From positions 248,001 through 312,000 of the forward strand of contig JAEBUN010000027.1 of assembly GCA_023014365.1 (NCBI GenBank): a DNA stretch of 64,000 nucleotides, read 5' to 3'. The stretch comes from Lepiota brunneoincarnata (taxonomy: Eukaryota; Basidiomycota; Agaricomycetes; Agaricales; Agaricaceae). The position numbers and the translations under genes were made by a program. This document shows, in pieces, positions 52,901 through 64,000 of this stretch. The notes below the pieces were generated by a model. It searched no databases, was not told the origin of the DNA, and saw only the letters and a program-made list of their open reading frames with translations. The number at the start of each line of letters is the position of its first letter. The stretch's first letter is position 1.

Positions 52901-53383
52901 CAACACAGTGGCAATGGTGGTACACAGGACAAGTTGGATATTCCACCAGAAAGACTTCCATTCGATTGTAAGGTTCTTGGGGCTGTCAATGTGCTTTTCG
53001 GTGAGCATCTGTATTAGCCGGCTCTCTGCAGTATAGCATTTCTTATCCATTGCAATCATAGGAGCAACCTTCCCCACGGGCTTGAAACCAGCATCGTCGA
53101 GGACACTGGCTCCATACCACCGAAGTCCCGAAAATGCAAGCAATGGTTTAAGTGAGCAGGAAAGTTTGATAGAAGGGATGGAGATGGTTGTGATGAGGAC
53201 AGATATCATGGTCTTGACTATACCCGGACTTCCGAATAGGGAGAGAGGCACAGTGGCAGTGTAGAGATATCCTCCCTCAAGAGCTGAACCGACGTGCTTT
53301 TCACACTGTTCAGTCCCGATTAGAGGCAGGAGAGCGGAAAGGTCCTGTATTCCACCAGTCAACGTCCCACTAAAGTCCGACAT
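50000..53383 (-). pseudogene. Membrane-protein family copy C, multiple frameshifts
   Basis: A complete-length but disrupted paralogue of copy D. It starts at ATG 53,383 (MSDFSGTLTGGIQDLSALLP) and runs through SIPSIKLSCSLKPLLAFSGL in frame, without the deletion seen in D. It then changes frame near 52,860 (FPLVRTLGSCLASVFCQFLI), near 52,470 (Pro-rich linker, AQPYVSIPIPQPDDPVQTST), again around 52,250 and 51,940, near 51,600 and near 50,650. The C-terminal half (50,610-51,572; 50,000-50,692) retains EWMRDWYSLEWSAGWKKRLE, DDWWTWQPPNSSTFYFTP and SFYRLQNILVEFINN. It is a pseudogene unless several assembly errors coincide. Confidence 0.9.
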
Positions 53384-54120
53384 CGCTACAGATGCTATGA
53401 GTAGGCATGATGTGTTGGACAGACATACACCTGACCTTCATTCGAGAAGGTTTGAATGTAGATAGCTGGGTTGCGCCTGACCGAAAAACAAAAAGAGTCA
53501 TCATGACCTGGGGCCAGGATAAGTATCAGCGATGGATATGCTCACCTGGGAGTTTGGGACAAGAGGGCCTCGTGGCGGTCTTGTTCAATCGAAGCAACTT
53601 ATTTCACACCTCTAGAACTTGCTTGAGAATGAATCAAACTCTCACAGGTAGTCCTATATCAATTTCCAGTTCCCTGTCATCACTTGATAGGATCATGTTG
53701 CGAGATCACTGGATTTCCAAAAAGGAAATCTTGAATGTCTCAAAGTCATTACCCGACTGCCTTCGGCTTGCACGCTATTTGCTTCAAGGCATGATCATGC
53801 AATGCAGCCACGCATGTCTAAGAGGCTTCTGCAAATCTTCCAATTCTAGGACACAAAACCCTTGTGGGGGTTGGGAAAGCACTAACAGTACGGCTTCAAG
53901 CCATATTTGCACAATCGCGACTCACCAGCTGCAGCAAGAAGTGACCTTTTTCACTGAAGGGATGAGAGCGCAACCAATTCAAGAAGCGCTCAAACCATTG
54001 TTAAGCCATGTACATACACTACATGCTTCAAATCAGTTCCAGTCACGTGTAGTCCAGAGACTGAAGTACGATGACAAAGTCACTGTCTGTGAGACTGGCC
54101 CACCAACCCGTGCTTCGGGT
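53384..54120 (-). promoter_or_regulatory. Upstream leader of copy C
   Basis: Similar over most of its length to the region upstream of copy D (61,535-62,150), including the end block cgtgtagtccagagactgaagta. Conservation in non-coding sequence reflects the duplication and probably contains the promoter. A long plus-strand frame (53,407-54,147) crosses it but is not preserved in the D leader. Confidence 0.6.
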
Positions 54121-55330
54121 GAGCCCCCTCATCGGCCTGCTCGATGACTTCAATGGAGCCAATCGAACTGGGGTGCACTGGCTCCTCTTGTTGAGCGGGT
54201 GATTGGTGGTGGCTGGAGTCTAGTAGATGGTTTGGGCACTGGAGCTGCTGGTTTTGCTAACATTTGTCGCTGTCCATGTGGGTTGCAACAGCCGACTGGA
54301 TCGACTGACTCCTATCGCGGCAACTTTTCGAGGTTACTCGCCAGCGCCCTCTAGGTCCACATTCTGCCAGGCATCACAGCATCAGAGGGGCCCAACATCC
54401 CCCATGGTTCCCACCCTCTCTCGCTGCATCGCCGACCCCTGGTCCATTAACATACAACACTCATATGAACCCCCCAGACAATGACCCCAAGCTCCCCAAG
54501 CATATTCCTCATCCTCTTCCTGAGAGGCCTTGGTCCTTGTCACCCAGCCACACAATCCGTATCTTCCTAAACATCAAAGAATAGGTAACTTACTGTCAGG
54601 ATCCTGACACCCCACCTCATTATTAATTCATCTTCAGCGAGGCCCAAATTCCACCAATGGCATACCTTCTGACTCTGCCAAGGAGTTGTAGCCACAGCCT
54701 AATCCAGGAGTACTGTCCCTTCAAGAATACCCCACATTGTGTTCATCGTACCCCACTGATATGACAATAAAAAGGAGGAAGTAGCCTCTCCTTTCCTCAA
54801 GGGGCAACGAACGAAACAAGAGCCTACTGAACCCACAGGACAAGTCTTATCCCTGTATAGTCAGACACCTTACTCCGCGAGGTATCGAATTTGTTGTCTG
54901 CGGTAATGATGACTTACGACGTGAATAGACAGTGAGCCCAATACACCAGCCTCTAATTTCCCACGTAGAACCTCCATATTGTTCAGAATCCGATTGGAGG
55001 AGAGCTGCCAAGTGGGTGGACAGACTCCCGCAGAATGTATCGTTGATCCCCTGTCTTGGGTGTATGCTCATCAGCTCTATCTTTAGGGATTGGGGGTTGG
55101 TGCATCATCAGATAACGGCATAAGATCTGCTGTTCCTTGCTTCAAGATTGCGAAGGGAAGAGTTGCTGGTCAACTGAAGTAACGCATAAAATTTTCGAAC
55201 GTCATTTGCTGAGTGTAAGCCCCAAACTTCACAAAACATGTGATGCGGCCCCAAGGTAGCACTATCTTGGCCGTGATGAGATTATATGTACCACATGTTT
55301 GACTATGGACCCCCAAGCTGATTTCAATCC
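54121..55330. other. No gene recognised
   Basis: Only short frames without family motifs are present. There is no repeat or element end that I can define. Confidence 0.4.
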
Positions 55331-55805
55331 CTACGCCCCTTTTATCAAGTTGGATACCTGTTTGGCAACCGCATACACAGGTGCCTGAGTATTAGCTGCA
55401 GCACTGAAGGGCTATGAATGATGGGGTCCAAAAGTTGGTACATGCTAGTGAACGCAATCCAAACTTACTATGACTGATGCATCCACAATGCGTAATCTTG
55501 AGAAGTCCTTAACCAGCAAGTCTGGACTAATCACACCATATGTTGCGAGTGAATTGGTCAGTTTCTTCTTCTGAAGTTGCACTTGGGGGTGACACAATGC
55601 GGTCCAGAGTGAATCCCCTCCACACTGGTGAGGTCACGAATTGCTGTGCTTTCTTGAACACTTCTTTGATTATTGCAATGTCGACCACAGCTGAGCAGAA
55701 CTCAAGATCGACTAAAGGTAGCTCAAAAGGGTTGTTTGATATGAGTTTGATTGAGCCACCTGAGGACAAACTTTGGTGAATCAAAATTCACCTGAAATTT
55801 TTGAT
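55331..55805 (-). pseudogene. GMC oxidoreductase (aryl-alcohol oxidase-like) C-terminal remnant
   Basis: The minus strand carries the C-terminal part of an FAD-dependent GMC oxidoreductase, a family used by mushrooms in lignocellulose attack: GGSIKLISNNPFELPLVDLE, VFKKAQQFVTSPVWRGF, then YGVISPDLLVKDFSRLRIVD and, across a 57-nt intron (55,412-55,468), PFSAAANTQAPVYAVAKQ and VSNLIKGA-stop at 55,331. Between FTRN and YGVISP the segment that normally holds the catalytic histidine (HPVGT region) is deleted and the frame shifts. The FAD-binding N-terminus is not found upstream. This is a relic gene. Confidence 0.78.
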
Positions 55806-56864
55806 ACAACGTCAGCCACGATGGACCGAAGCCACATTCTTGCGCTGTGAGGCATCCAGGTAACATAAAATATAAATTATAAATTACGAGCAATGTAGAA
55901 TGACAGAACTTGATACTGCGTAGGCTGGGAGAGAGGGGCAGGGCTCTCTTCAAGCCCTGTTGACCCTGGGTGGTGAGGTCGAGGAGGAAGCACGGTTGGG
56001 TCACCCAGAACTGTACACCTCTCAACTGCACCTGTATTGAGTCCAGTGGTGAGGAAACAGGGGAAGTAAGGATTATTGACAAACATACTGTAGTGTCTAC
56101 GACAAGCTATAACATTCTTTTATAATATATATATATATAAGAGCTCACCTCAGCGTCACACGAATATATCATGAACGACTGAGGCTCGCTATTGTTCTTT
56201 GCATTTTGTCTGTTGTGGAATAATGTAAACTGTATAGTTGGAGAAGCGGAACACCAGAATAAGGAAGTTAGTAAGTATTCCAGTGGGCATCGCTACTGTC
56301 TACCTTTTGTGGTAGTTAGAATGAATTGAAAAAAGGAATAAAGTGAAGGTGATTGTGATTAGTTTGAGGCTTTGGCCGTCGCACCTCACCAACAAGGATG
56401 TAAGAAGGGTAAGGGTGGGTGGGTTTTGAAAAGGATGCTAGATATTGCGTGGCATCCACGCGAAATTGGGGGCTGGCAAACGAGGGAGGAGGGTATCTAC
56501 TGCAAAGGTAAAGTTTCGTGTACTAACTTGCGAGTGGTGTGACCATGTCACGTGTCTGCCTCGCGCAAGAATCACCCTCTGGCTCATGCCTCGCCAGATG
56601 CCCCACATACCATCAAACCTACACCCCCGGAAACACTGAAATGAGGGGTATTGGGCCCAGCAGAAGGATCAATATGACCAGCTAATGCTGGCGAGTTTCT
56701 GGGTAATCTTAAGTAAGTGGGTGGGCATGTGATCCTCCCTTCATAGGGCCTGTTCGCGAAGATATCCACTGTTGTAGTGCCTCATCTGATGCTGTCATAT
56801 TGGTGTCCAGACTGAGAATAATGCCCCAGTCAGCTCTGGGTGTGGAGAAGTGGAACGCCGATAC
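55806..56864. other. No gene recognised
   Basis: This contains an (at)n run near 56,127-56,140 and short frames only. Frames at 55,877-56,086 might be a further decayed part of the GMC gene, but no motif supports this. Confidence 0.4.
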
Positions 56865-58071
56865 TTGACTAATGTCGCGTAACGCGTTAGCCCCCCACTT
56901 GGGCGTAATCGGCGGCTCGGTGAAAGACGGGTTTGACCCAACTGTCGCAATTCAGAAGAATCACCAATATCCGAATTCATTAGAAATTGGGGTGTACCAA
57001 TGCTTCCAGCGGAAAGGATGAGCCCTTTTGGGGCTGTCAGCTGGTGACGAGGATCTGAGAAACCATTGGTTCATGGGGCCCATCGTCAACCGAGAGACGG
57101 CGTACCCGTCTGGCTTTGTGCGAACTCTACTGTTCCGAAACTGCCTCCTGATGTTTGCAAATCCGAGTGACATAAGCCCCAACGAGCACTCAGATTAGGT
57201 CGATCAAGGACGAGTCTAAGTAAACTATCGTAGCGCTGCAATGGGCCCCATTTGCAATAGAGAACCGAGACCATGCTTATGATGCTTGTGGTGAACACAC
57301 CCACGACAACTGAAGAGGCTCAGGCGGGACGGGAATACATTTCTTAACAATAACATAATTGAATGTAACACTTCATACGCCCGCTAGCGGGCAATGTCAC
57401 TGCAGAGACAGCGGGACGAGCGAGGAAAGTGACAGAGAACTTGTTGAGCGTCATTGTGGTTTGACAAAAGCGAATGGGATGGTTTTGGGACATGACAACA
57501 GCTCACAATTCCGGGCAATGAATTATATGTGCCAAGTCCCCGCCCCAAATCTCCGTCTCCCCCAACCACTTCTATCAAAGATAGCTTCCACGGACGGATC
57601 TGAGAGGTAGGGAGGTGGTTTAGAGTTCCTATTCCGATCGGTAGCGGAGGTCAATGCCGATGTCAAATCTCGCAAGATCTAACATGAGCAGTTTACACTT
57701 AATGCACGTACATGCATTAGAACCATTACCGTCGACGTCCCTATGGGCCTCGTACATGTTGGGAGGCGGTAAGCTGCATTCGAGTTATCAGCAAAAGGCA
57801 ATAGGGCGGGGGTGGCTGTTGCATGGCAAGTTGTTGTTAGCGGAGATTGAGGGTTACGGTCAACGTTTGGGTGGGATGCAATGTTTTTGGCGTTGAGCGG
57901 CAGGTTGAGCACCTATCTGTTCCAAACATCCCTGGTGCGCCGGCCCAATAGAGAGAGAAGAGCGCTAAACAGTAGTAAGGAGATGCGTGGTGGATCAGAG
58001 AGCATAAGAATGTGGCAGGGCGGAGAACTCGAGGTCGTGTCATGATTATTGGAAATACAAAAACATCATCT
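56865..58071. repeat. Segmental duplication partner of 11,490-12,073, with an inserted spacer
   Basis: 56,868-57,180 and 57,980-58,071 align with 11,495-11,820 and 11,920-12,073. The middle (57,181-57,979) is unmatched and holds no gene I recognise. This block is GC-richer than its partner, which shows many C-to-T and G-to-A differences. Confidence 0.7.
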
Positions 58072-61000
58072 CTACACAGGGAGTGGTGGTGGCGGCGAGG
58101 AAACATTGTCGATAAACTCGACTAAAATGTTTTGTAGCACATAACTACCTTCAATCACAACTAGCTCCAACTCATGTTTCCCCACCTCAAATACCGGTTT
58201 CAACGCGAAACTGCATAGTCGAGGCTCATCATGGGGGATTTCACTATTTCGGATCCTGCGAAGTTCGATGCCTCCTTCTAGAATTGATAGAGCTATAGGC
58301 TCGTACCGGTGATGTAACAATCTGATCCGCAGGCGTGCTGGGGTTCCGAGGAATATCATGAGGCGCGCAATTGTGTGTTTTCCATATGCAATTGCTCCTT
58401 CATCCAACACGCGAGTTGGAGTAAAGTAGAAAGTTGATGAATTGGTGGTTTGTTGCGTCCACCAATAGTCGCGATTGCGTTGAATGAAGGGGCGGACGAT
58501 TTCATCATCGTAAGTATCGCCGAGGTAGAGCAGGCGGTCATTTTCCTTGATGGTGAGGCCGTTTTCGACGCCAACCACAGTGCGAGCGAACCGGTTTTGG
58601 ATGACTGCATCAACAACAGCTGGGTCACAACCTGTGACATCATAGACTGTCCCAACACTGAGTTTTGCGGCAAGCAGCCTGTGTTCGGGTGGGATGGGCC
58701 TAAGGTTTACAAACCTTGAGTAAACAGCCCAGGGTCTTGGAAGAGAATACACCGAGTACGCCTCATCCAATTGGCTAAGATTCCCATCCTTAATCCCCTT
58801 CACGTCCCTAATCCGCTTCACTGTATCCCCCATCTCGTTCCGTATGTCATGCAGAGGGGAGCTCCGACGCGTTGGAATCCTCTGTATGTCTTCCAGAATA
58901 AGGGAGTCAGAATTTGAAAAGAAGACCACCGGGAGCTCGTCCGGTGGTTCGGGAAAAATGCCACCCGCGATCACTGTCTTCCATGCCTCGTTGATTACCT
59001 CCTGGGACTTCCGCCACCACTCTCGAGCATTATCCATATTTCCCTCCATGGCTTGCTTTGCTGCTATCTCCATCCTCCTTCTTGCTTGCGCCCATTCACC
59101 CTCCAATCGCTTCTTCTGCCCAGCAGACCACTCAAGGGAAAACCAGTCCCTCATCCATTCTCGCTCCTTCAACTTGACAACCGTCTCAATATGTTCTTCC
59201 ATCCGTGAATCAAGCACCTCCTCCAGTCCCACTGACATCTTCAAGAGAGCCAGCCCATGTCTCTGCCACTCCACCGCCATCCAAGTTTCCAATAGGTCCA
59301 GCTCCAACTGCTTTCCTCGTTCGTTCGTCATCGGTTCTTCATTTACAAAATGGCAGTCAATCAAGGCATCACTGCGCATCACCTCCATGGCCTGTACAAA
59401 CCAGTATTCCCGGGCTGTCATGAGCCTTGTTTTGAGGTGGTGCTCATAACCCCGTTGCAGATACAGATTATCATGCTTCGAAAGTGGCCTCGGGATGAGG
59501 GAACCATGTTGAGTCGCCCTCCGTGCCAGGACCTTGGCTTCAAAACTCCACCTTGCGACTAGTAGCGGGACAGATAGTGGAGGTGCAGATGGAGAAAGAG
59601 CCAGAGAGGAGGATATCGCGGGAGGGGACAAGGATGAAGTTGGTGGAGGTACAGGTGGAGAAGGGACCGGAGGGGAGGGTATCGTGGGAGGGAACCAGGA
59701 TGAAGTCCACCGGCCAAGCCGCGACGCGAGCACCTTGGTGAAGCGCTGGGTTCGTCGATCTACGGGTCGACGTGCCTGGAGATCAACACGGTTCAAGGCA
59801 CACAACAGAGAGTCGTAATGATCTGTTAGCTCCCTCAGAAAGGGATAAGTTATCTTCCAGGGATGGTTGTCGCCAATCTCTGAAAGCAACGTAGCTTGCA
59901 CACCCATCCTCTCCGTGTCGGGGTCGATAGAGCAATTAGTGTACACAATCCTCTCCATGTCTCGGTACACCACAAATGCCACACGCTGGTTTGCATCGAG
60001 TACGGTCATAAACAGGCGCTTCCGTCCCTCGGCCCCAGATAAAGTAAAATATAGCACGATATTTGGATGACCCTTGAATTGTTCCAGTGGACCGGTGTAG
60101 GATTTGATGAACTCGAGGAATCGCTGTTCTGGAATTAAAGGGAGGATATTGTCAAGCAGATCCACATCCTTCTCCGTCGTGACCAAAGGTTCATGTTCAG
60201 TCAATTCCAGATGTACGACGAAATCGGTCTTCTCGTCCCATCCAGGGTTCCACGCCCATATCAAAATGCGCACTATTGAGAGTGCAACCTCTACCCCCAG
60301 CCAGATTGCAGGACCGTTGGACGTGCTGTTGGAAGCGAGTGTAAAGGATCCAATGTATCCAGCTATAGTTGCAGGAATTGCAAGTAAAAGGACTATCCAT
60401 GAGGAAATGAAGAAGATCCCATCTCTGACTGGGTTACGAAAGTGCGATTTGCGCTGGCTCAGCAACTGCTCCAAAAGAGCATCACGATCGATCACCGCGA
60501 ATGGGTTACCGGGGCCTTGGTTTGAGGTAGAAGTCTGCACCGGATTATCGGACTGTGGCATTGGGATGGAGACGTATGGTTGAGCAGGAGCGTGGGTTTG
60601 AGGGGGCGAATCATTGGGTGGCTGTACTGAGAGGAGGTGTGTTTGGGCCGCCGAATGGGATGAGGGGCCCTGGGGGTTCTTTTCTGGCGTATTTGTTGAA
60701 GAGGGTACCTGGGCTGCGGGAGGGCGTTGGAAGTATTGAGGCGACTTTGTCAGATAGCTCTCGAGGCTCCAGAGACATTCCTCAGCAATGAAATCTCCAT
60801 TCCACCGAACATAGCCCTGACTCTGAAGATGCAACTCAGGTCTATCAATCCCTTTTTGTTGGAGATCGTCCAGAAGTTGTTGATGCAACGTCATGAAGAT
60901 AATCCGATTCTTCATGATCGAAATGGCGCGAGATTGGATAAGGAACTGGGAGCAAACTGAAGCCAGACAACTGCCTAGCGTCCGCACGAGAGGGAAAACC

Positions 61001-61534
61001 CACCCCAACCCCCCCGCACCCAAGACAAGATGGAAATAGGGTGTATAACTCAGGGCGCCGACAATGACGGTACACAGGACAAGCTGGATATTCCACCAGA
61101 AAGATCTCCATTCGATCCTAAGCTTTTCGAGATTGTCGATGTGTTTTTCATTGAGCATCTGCAGTAACCGGCTCTCTGCGGTATAGCGTTTCCGATCCAT
61201 CGCAATCATAAGAGCAGCTGTCCCCATTGGCTTGAAACCAGCATCGTCGAGGACTCTGGCTCCACACCACCGAAATCCCGAAAAACCGAGCGATAATTGG
61301 GGCGAGCGGGAAATTCCTGACGGACGGGATGGAGATGCTTGAGATGAGGACAGATATCCCGGTCTTGAGGATACCCGGACTGCCGAATAGGGAGAGAGGT
61401 GCAGCGGCAGCGTAGAGGTATCCTCCCTCAAGAGCTGAACCGACGTGCTTTTCACATTGTTCAGTCCCGATCAGAGGCAAGAGAGCAGAAAGGTCTTGTA
61501 TTCCACCAGTCAGTGTTCCGCCAAAGTCTGACAT
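58072..61534 (-). CDS. Agaricomycete multi-pass membrane protein, copy D (one 1-nt deletion)
   Basis: Best-preserved member of the array, about 1,150 residues, function unknown. It starts at ATG 61,534 (MSDFGGTLTGGIQDLSALLP). Relative to copies A/B and C, one nucleotide is missing around 61,311-61,316 (after SISIPS), shifting to the frame that then stays open to the stop at 58,072. Counting in that long frame (first in-frame ATG 61,455): hydrophobic segments at about 118-146 (FWWNIQLVLCTVIVGALSYT), 150-174, 346-373 (FISSWIVLLLAIPATIAGYI) and 383-402 (IVRILIWAWNP), plus a proline-rich linker at 240-310. After these comes a long cytosolic-type part with ILPLIPEQRFLEFIKSYTGP, LYFTLSGAEGRKRLFMTVLD, a charged helical region (KLKEREWMRDWFSLEWSAGQ) and a C-terminal domain ending YVLQNILVEFIDN. 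The family recurs in mushroom genomes. It may be a recent pseudogene, or the deletion could be a sequencing error. Confidence 0.85.
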
Positions 61535-62150
61535 CGCTATAGAAGCTGTGAGTAGGCAGTGTGTTTGACGGATATACACCTGACCTTTGTTCGAGGAGCT
61601 TTGAATGTAGATAGCTGGATTGCAGACGACTGAAAGACAAAAAGAGTCATCCTGATCTGAGCCAGGATAATTCACAGCGAGGGGTATTTTTACCTAGGGG
61701 TTTGGGACAAGAGGGCCTCGTGGCGGCCTTGTTCAATCGAAGCAACTGATTTCGTACCTTTAGTGCTTGCCTGAGAAGGAATCAAACTCTCACAGGTACA
61801 CCTGCATCAATTTCCAGGCTCCAAGTTCCCCGTCATCGTTTGATAGCATCATATCGTGGGATCACCAGATTTTAATTCCTAAGATTGACGCCCAGTATAC
61901 AGATTCTCGAACGTCTCAAAACTCTTGCGGGGGGCGGGCAGACACGAAAAAGCGATAAATTCAAGCAGCAAAGGAATACGGATCCAAATCGTGTTCAAGT
62001 AATCTTTGCGCATTCGCGACTCACCGGTCGCAGCAACAAGTGTCCGTTTTCACTGGAGTCGCGTGTAGTCCAGAGACTGAAGTATAATGATAAAGTCGCT
62101 CTCTGTGCGACTGGTCCACAGATCCGTGCTTCGAGTGGCCCTCTCTCGTC
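61535..62150 (-). promoter_or_regulatory. Upstream leader of copy D
   Basis: Similar to 53,384-54,110 (copy C) and partly to 49,663-49,990 (A/B). Shared landmarks include acaagagggcctcgtggcgg, ggaatcaaactctcacaggta and the distal block cgcgtgtagtccagagactg. It probably contains the promoter and 5' UTR. Confidence 0.6.
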
Positions 62151-63590
62151 GCCCCCGCAAGAGCCAAGAACCACGCGTATACCCAGTGAATCAGACCTGA
62201 CCACGAGATTCAGTGTCATTATAGGCTATAGCAAGTATCTGCCGTGACCTATTGATGTCTGTGTGTCCATTCGATTTACATATAGAAAGGGATTATGGAA
62301 GGGAGACTCGCCATCAACGATATCACCAATAAGTGCGCCACAGGGATACGATCCCCCTTACGAGGGTGCCCACTCGCGTATCCGCTAACCTCGCAACGAA
62401 CAGCAATCGAAACAATCTGCGCCAGCAGGCTCCGTCATCAAGTTGTCCAACACCTTGGTATGATTCCTCCCTCGAATTGTCGAAATAGGGTTTTTCTGTA
62501 GGATCACGTTCTGCGTCTTCACGGCTTGCACTCTCCGCTTCTCCATGCCGTGGAATCTGGCAAGACACCCGGGCTAGAAAGATGCTTACATGCGGAGATC
62601 AAAAGACGAGTGCCACGGCTATAAAAAAGGTCATCAGCCGGATCAGAGGCAATTAAGGCTACATACCTCGAGGATTGTACGTCACAATCTACCTATGAGT
62701 CGTATGATACTCCACAGCCCTAGAATAAGAATAACAGGGCAGGTGATGCATTACATGGCTTGTCCTCCACTCTTCGTTTCATATGTTTCTCCGATCAATC
62801 TTGAAAGTAACAAAACAGGGAAGAGCACACAGGTGAAAATTTCCGAGTTCAGCCTGTACTCCCAGACCCTGCAACCTGTAGCGAAATATAACTCGCCTTT
62901 CAGCACCATATTTCCTTGCTATGCCACCAGGGCCGCCTGAATGGGGAAACTAAACCAGGACCGAGCCAAAACCACCAAAGACACCTGGGCCTCAGGTGCC
63001 AGCACTGTAATCGCCTAATGTTCTCGGAATCTTGTTTGTCAGGTAGGGTGTGAACTAGTGTGCTCTTCATAGCACACTGAGCCTGTGATACGATGATCAC
63101 GACTGTTGCTTAGTAGTACCGGGTTGTCTACAATGTATAGTGCTGACCTAGAAGGATTGGGGGGACAATCAATATAATTGATGGGTAGATATAACCGAAG
63201 TGAGGGCAACGATTTGTTGAGATGAGCCGCCAGCGGTGACAGGTTCAAAAACGTCTGAAAATACATAAAACAACAAAAAACATAGCCGAGAGTGATACAC
63301 CCACTAAAGTCATCGAATTCCCTCGCGTCTGTTGCGGTACATACGTCTGATTCGGGCTCCTATGCGGAAGGCGCTTAGCCCGCTTCTCCCCGAGCATCGC
63401 AATCAGCCCCCCACACGACGCACTCAAACCCTTGTTGATATCCTGTTGATATTGCCCACGATTGAACTACACGCTTGTACTGTATGTCTGTCACACCCGA
63501 AGTCTGTATACCCCTTGCATCCACACCAACAGTGCCTGGGCATGGGCCCAGAGTATCTCTGCTGACTCCAACTTCCTCCGCAATGCCGCC
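62151..63590. other. No gene recognised
   Basis: GC content is intermediate, with short frames only. Nothing matches a family I know, and no repeat end or RNA gene is visible. Confidence 0.4.
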
Positions 63591-64000
63591 CTAAGCATTT
63601 TCACCTTCCCCACTCCCACTTGCATCACTCTCGGTCTCATCCTCACCTTCATCCTCGCTATTGGCTTCGCCTTGGTTGTCATCCTCTTCCTCCATTCTTG
63701 CACGCAGTGAGCTCCTGAATGACTTGACAGACCCAGGTCGTGAAATAGTCACAAGGTGCTGACCCGTCTCTTCTATCAACATCGCCGATCATGTACATAC
63801 CTCCTCCTGCAATAGGGAGAGGCAGCAATACTTGCAATAGAAAACCCACTCTCCTGCCGCAACAGCCCGAATCCGGGCTTTGTCACTGGGTGCCTTGAGC
63901 TAGCGATGCCATCCGGATTATTTGGTAACAGGGACTTCAAAATTCCGAATGGAAAATACACGACACCACCAATGACTTTGTTTGCTGAGCCCGCGATCGC
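63591..64000 (-). CDS. Partial unidentified gene at right edge
   Basis: The minus strand enters from the window edge with an open frame reading KVIGGVVYFPFGILKSLLPN and QESGFSIASIAASPY, then a probable 42-nt intron (gtatgtac...gggtcag, about 63,766-63,807). It continues with ISRPGSVKSFRSSLRARMEE and an acidic Ser/Asp/Glu-rich tail (NSEDEGEDETESDASGSG). Codon usage and splice signals look like a real host gene, unlike the transposon debris elsewhere. I do not recognise the family, and the end of the gene is uncertain. Confidence 0.4.

Noticed and set aside
53407..54147. 246-codon plus-strand open frame upstream of copy C
   Set aside because: It overlaps the divergent leader of copy C, has no recognisable domain, and the homologous leader of copy D does not preserve the frame.
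56868..57180. Possible structured RNA or tRNA-like gene in the duplicated block
   Set aside because: No A/B box pair, acceptor pairing or conserved loop could be identified; the conservation is explained by duplication.

Overview
The window looks like transposon-choked chromatin from a mushroom-forming basidiomycete (Agaricomycetes). The evidence is the short 45-60 nt GT-AG introns, a chromodomain Ty3/Gypsy element, Plavaka (Tnp2), KDZ (CxC2 cysteine cluster) and hAT transposases, and several protein families I know only from Agaricomycete genomes. I see no intact ordinary housekeeping gene, no tRNA or rRNA gene and no CRISPR. The species cannot be named from sequence alone.

Layout. 1-6.1 kb: a decayed Plavaka transposase runs off the left edge, followed by a frameshifted Agaricomycete-specific gene flanked by a 20-bp dyad repeat in seven copies. 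6.1-12 kb: mostly non-coding, with a broken small-gene family member, a type-B carboxylesterase remnant and a stretch duplicated at 56.9-58.1 kb. From 12 to 61.5 kb lies a tandem array of three minus-strand copies (A, C, D) of one large multi-pass membrane protein family of unknown function. Copy D (58.07-61.53 kb) has a single 1-nt lesion. Copy C (50.0-53.4 kb) has several frameshifts. Copy A has been exploded over about 38 kb: a hAT element (13,434-18,053; 8-bp target duplication) and a 28.8-kb KDZ element (18,636-47,463; 155-bp terminal inverted repeats, 7-bp target duplication) sit inside it. Its N-terminal part (47.6-49.7 kb) is inverted and carries a truncated Copia element.

The KDZ element is itself a nest. 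It contains a 5.75-kb DNA transposon with 98-bp inverted repeats and TSD tgcca, carrying a DDE integrase-like gene and a divergently transcribed alpha-type (MHCK/EF2K) protein kinase gene. It also contains a nearly intact 7.87-kb Ty3/Gypsy chromovirus (TSD actag), and three solo LTRs, two of them with 5-bp duplications. Two more solo LTRs lie in the hAT element. The order of events follows from the nesting: tandem duplication, then hAT and KDZ insertion, then the LTR elements and the kinase transposon.

Most notable are the kinase-carrying transposon, whose repeats and both genes look undamaged, and the presence of Zn2Cys6-plus-coiled-coil accessory genes in two unrelated element classes (KDZ, and the antisense strand of the chromovirus). 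An acidic ORF inside the U3 part of an LTR, and recurrent TGA nonsense lesions at probable former CGA codons, are also worth attention. 53.4-58 kb holds the upstream leader of copy C, a GMC oxidoreductase remnant and unrecognised sequence. 62.2-63.6 kb shows nothing I recognise, and an unidentified partial minus-strand gene reaches the right edge.
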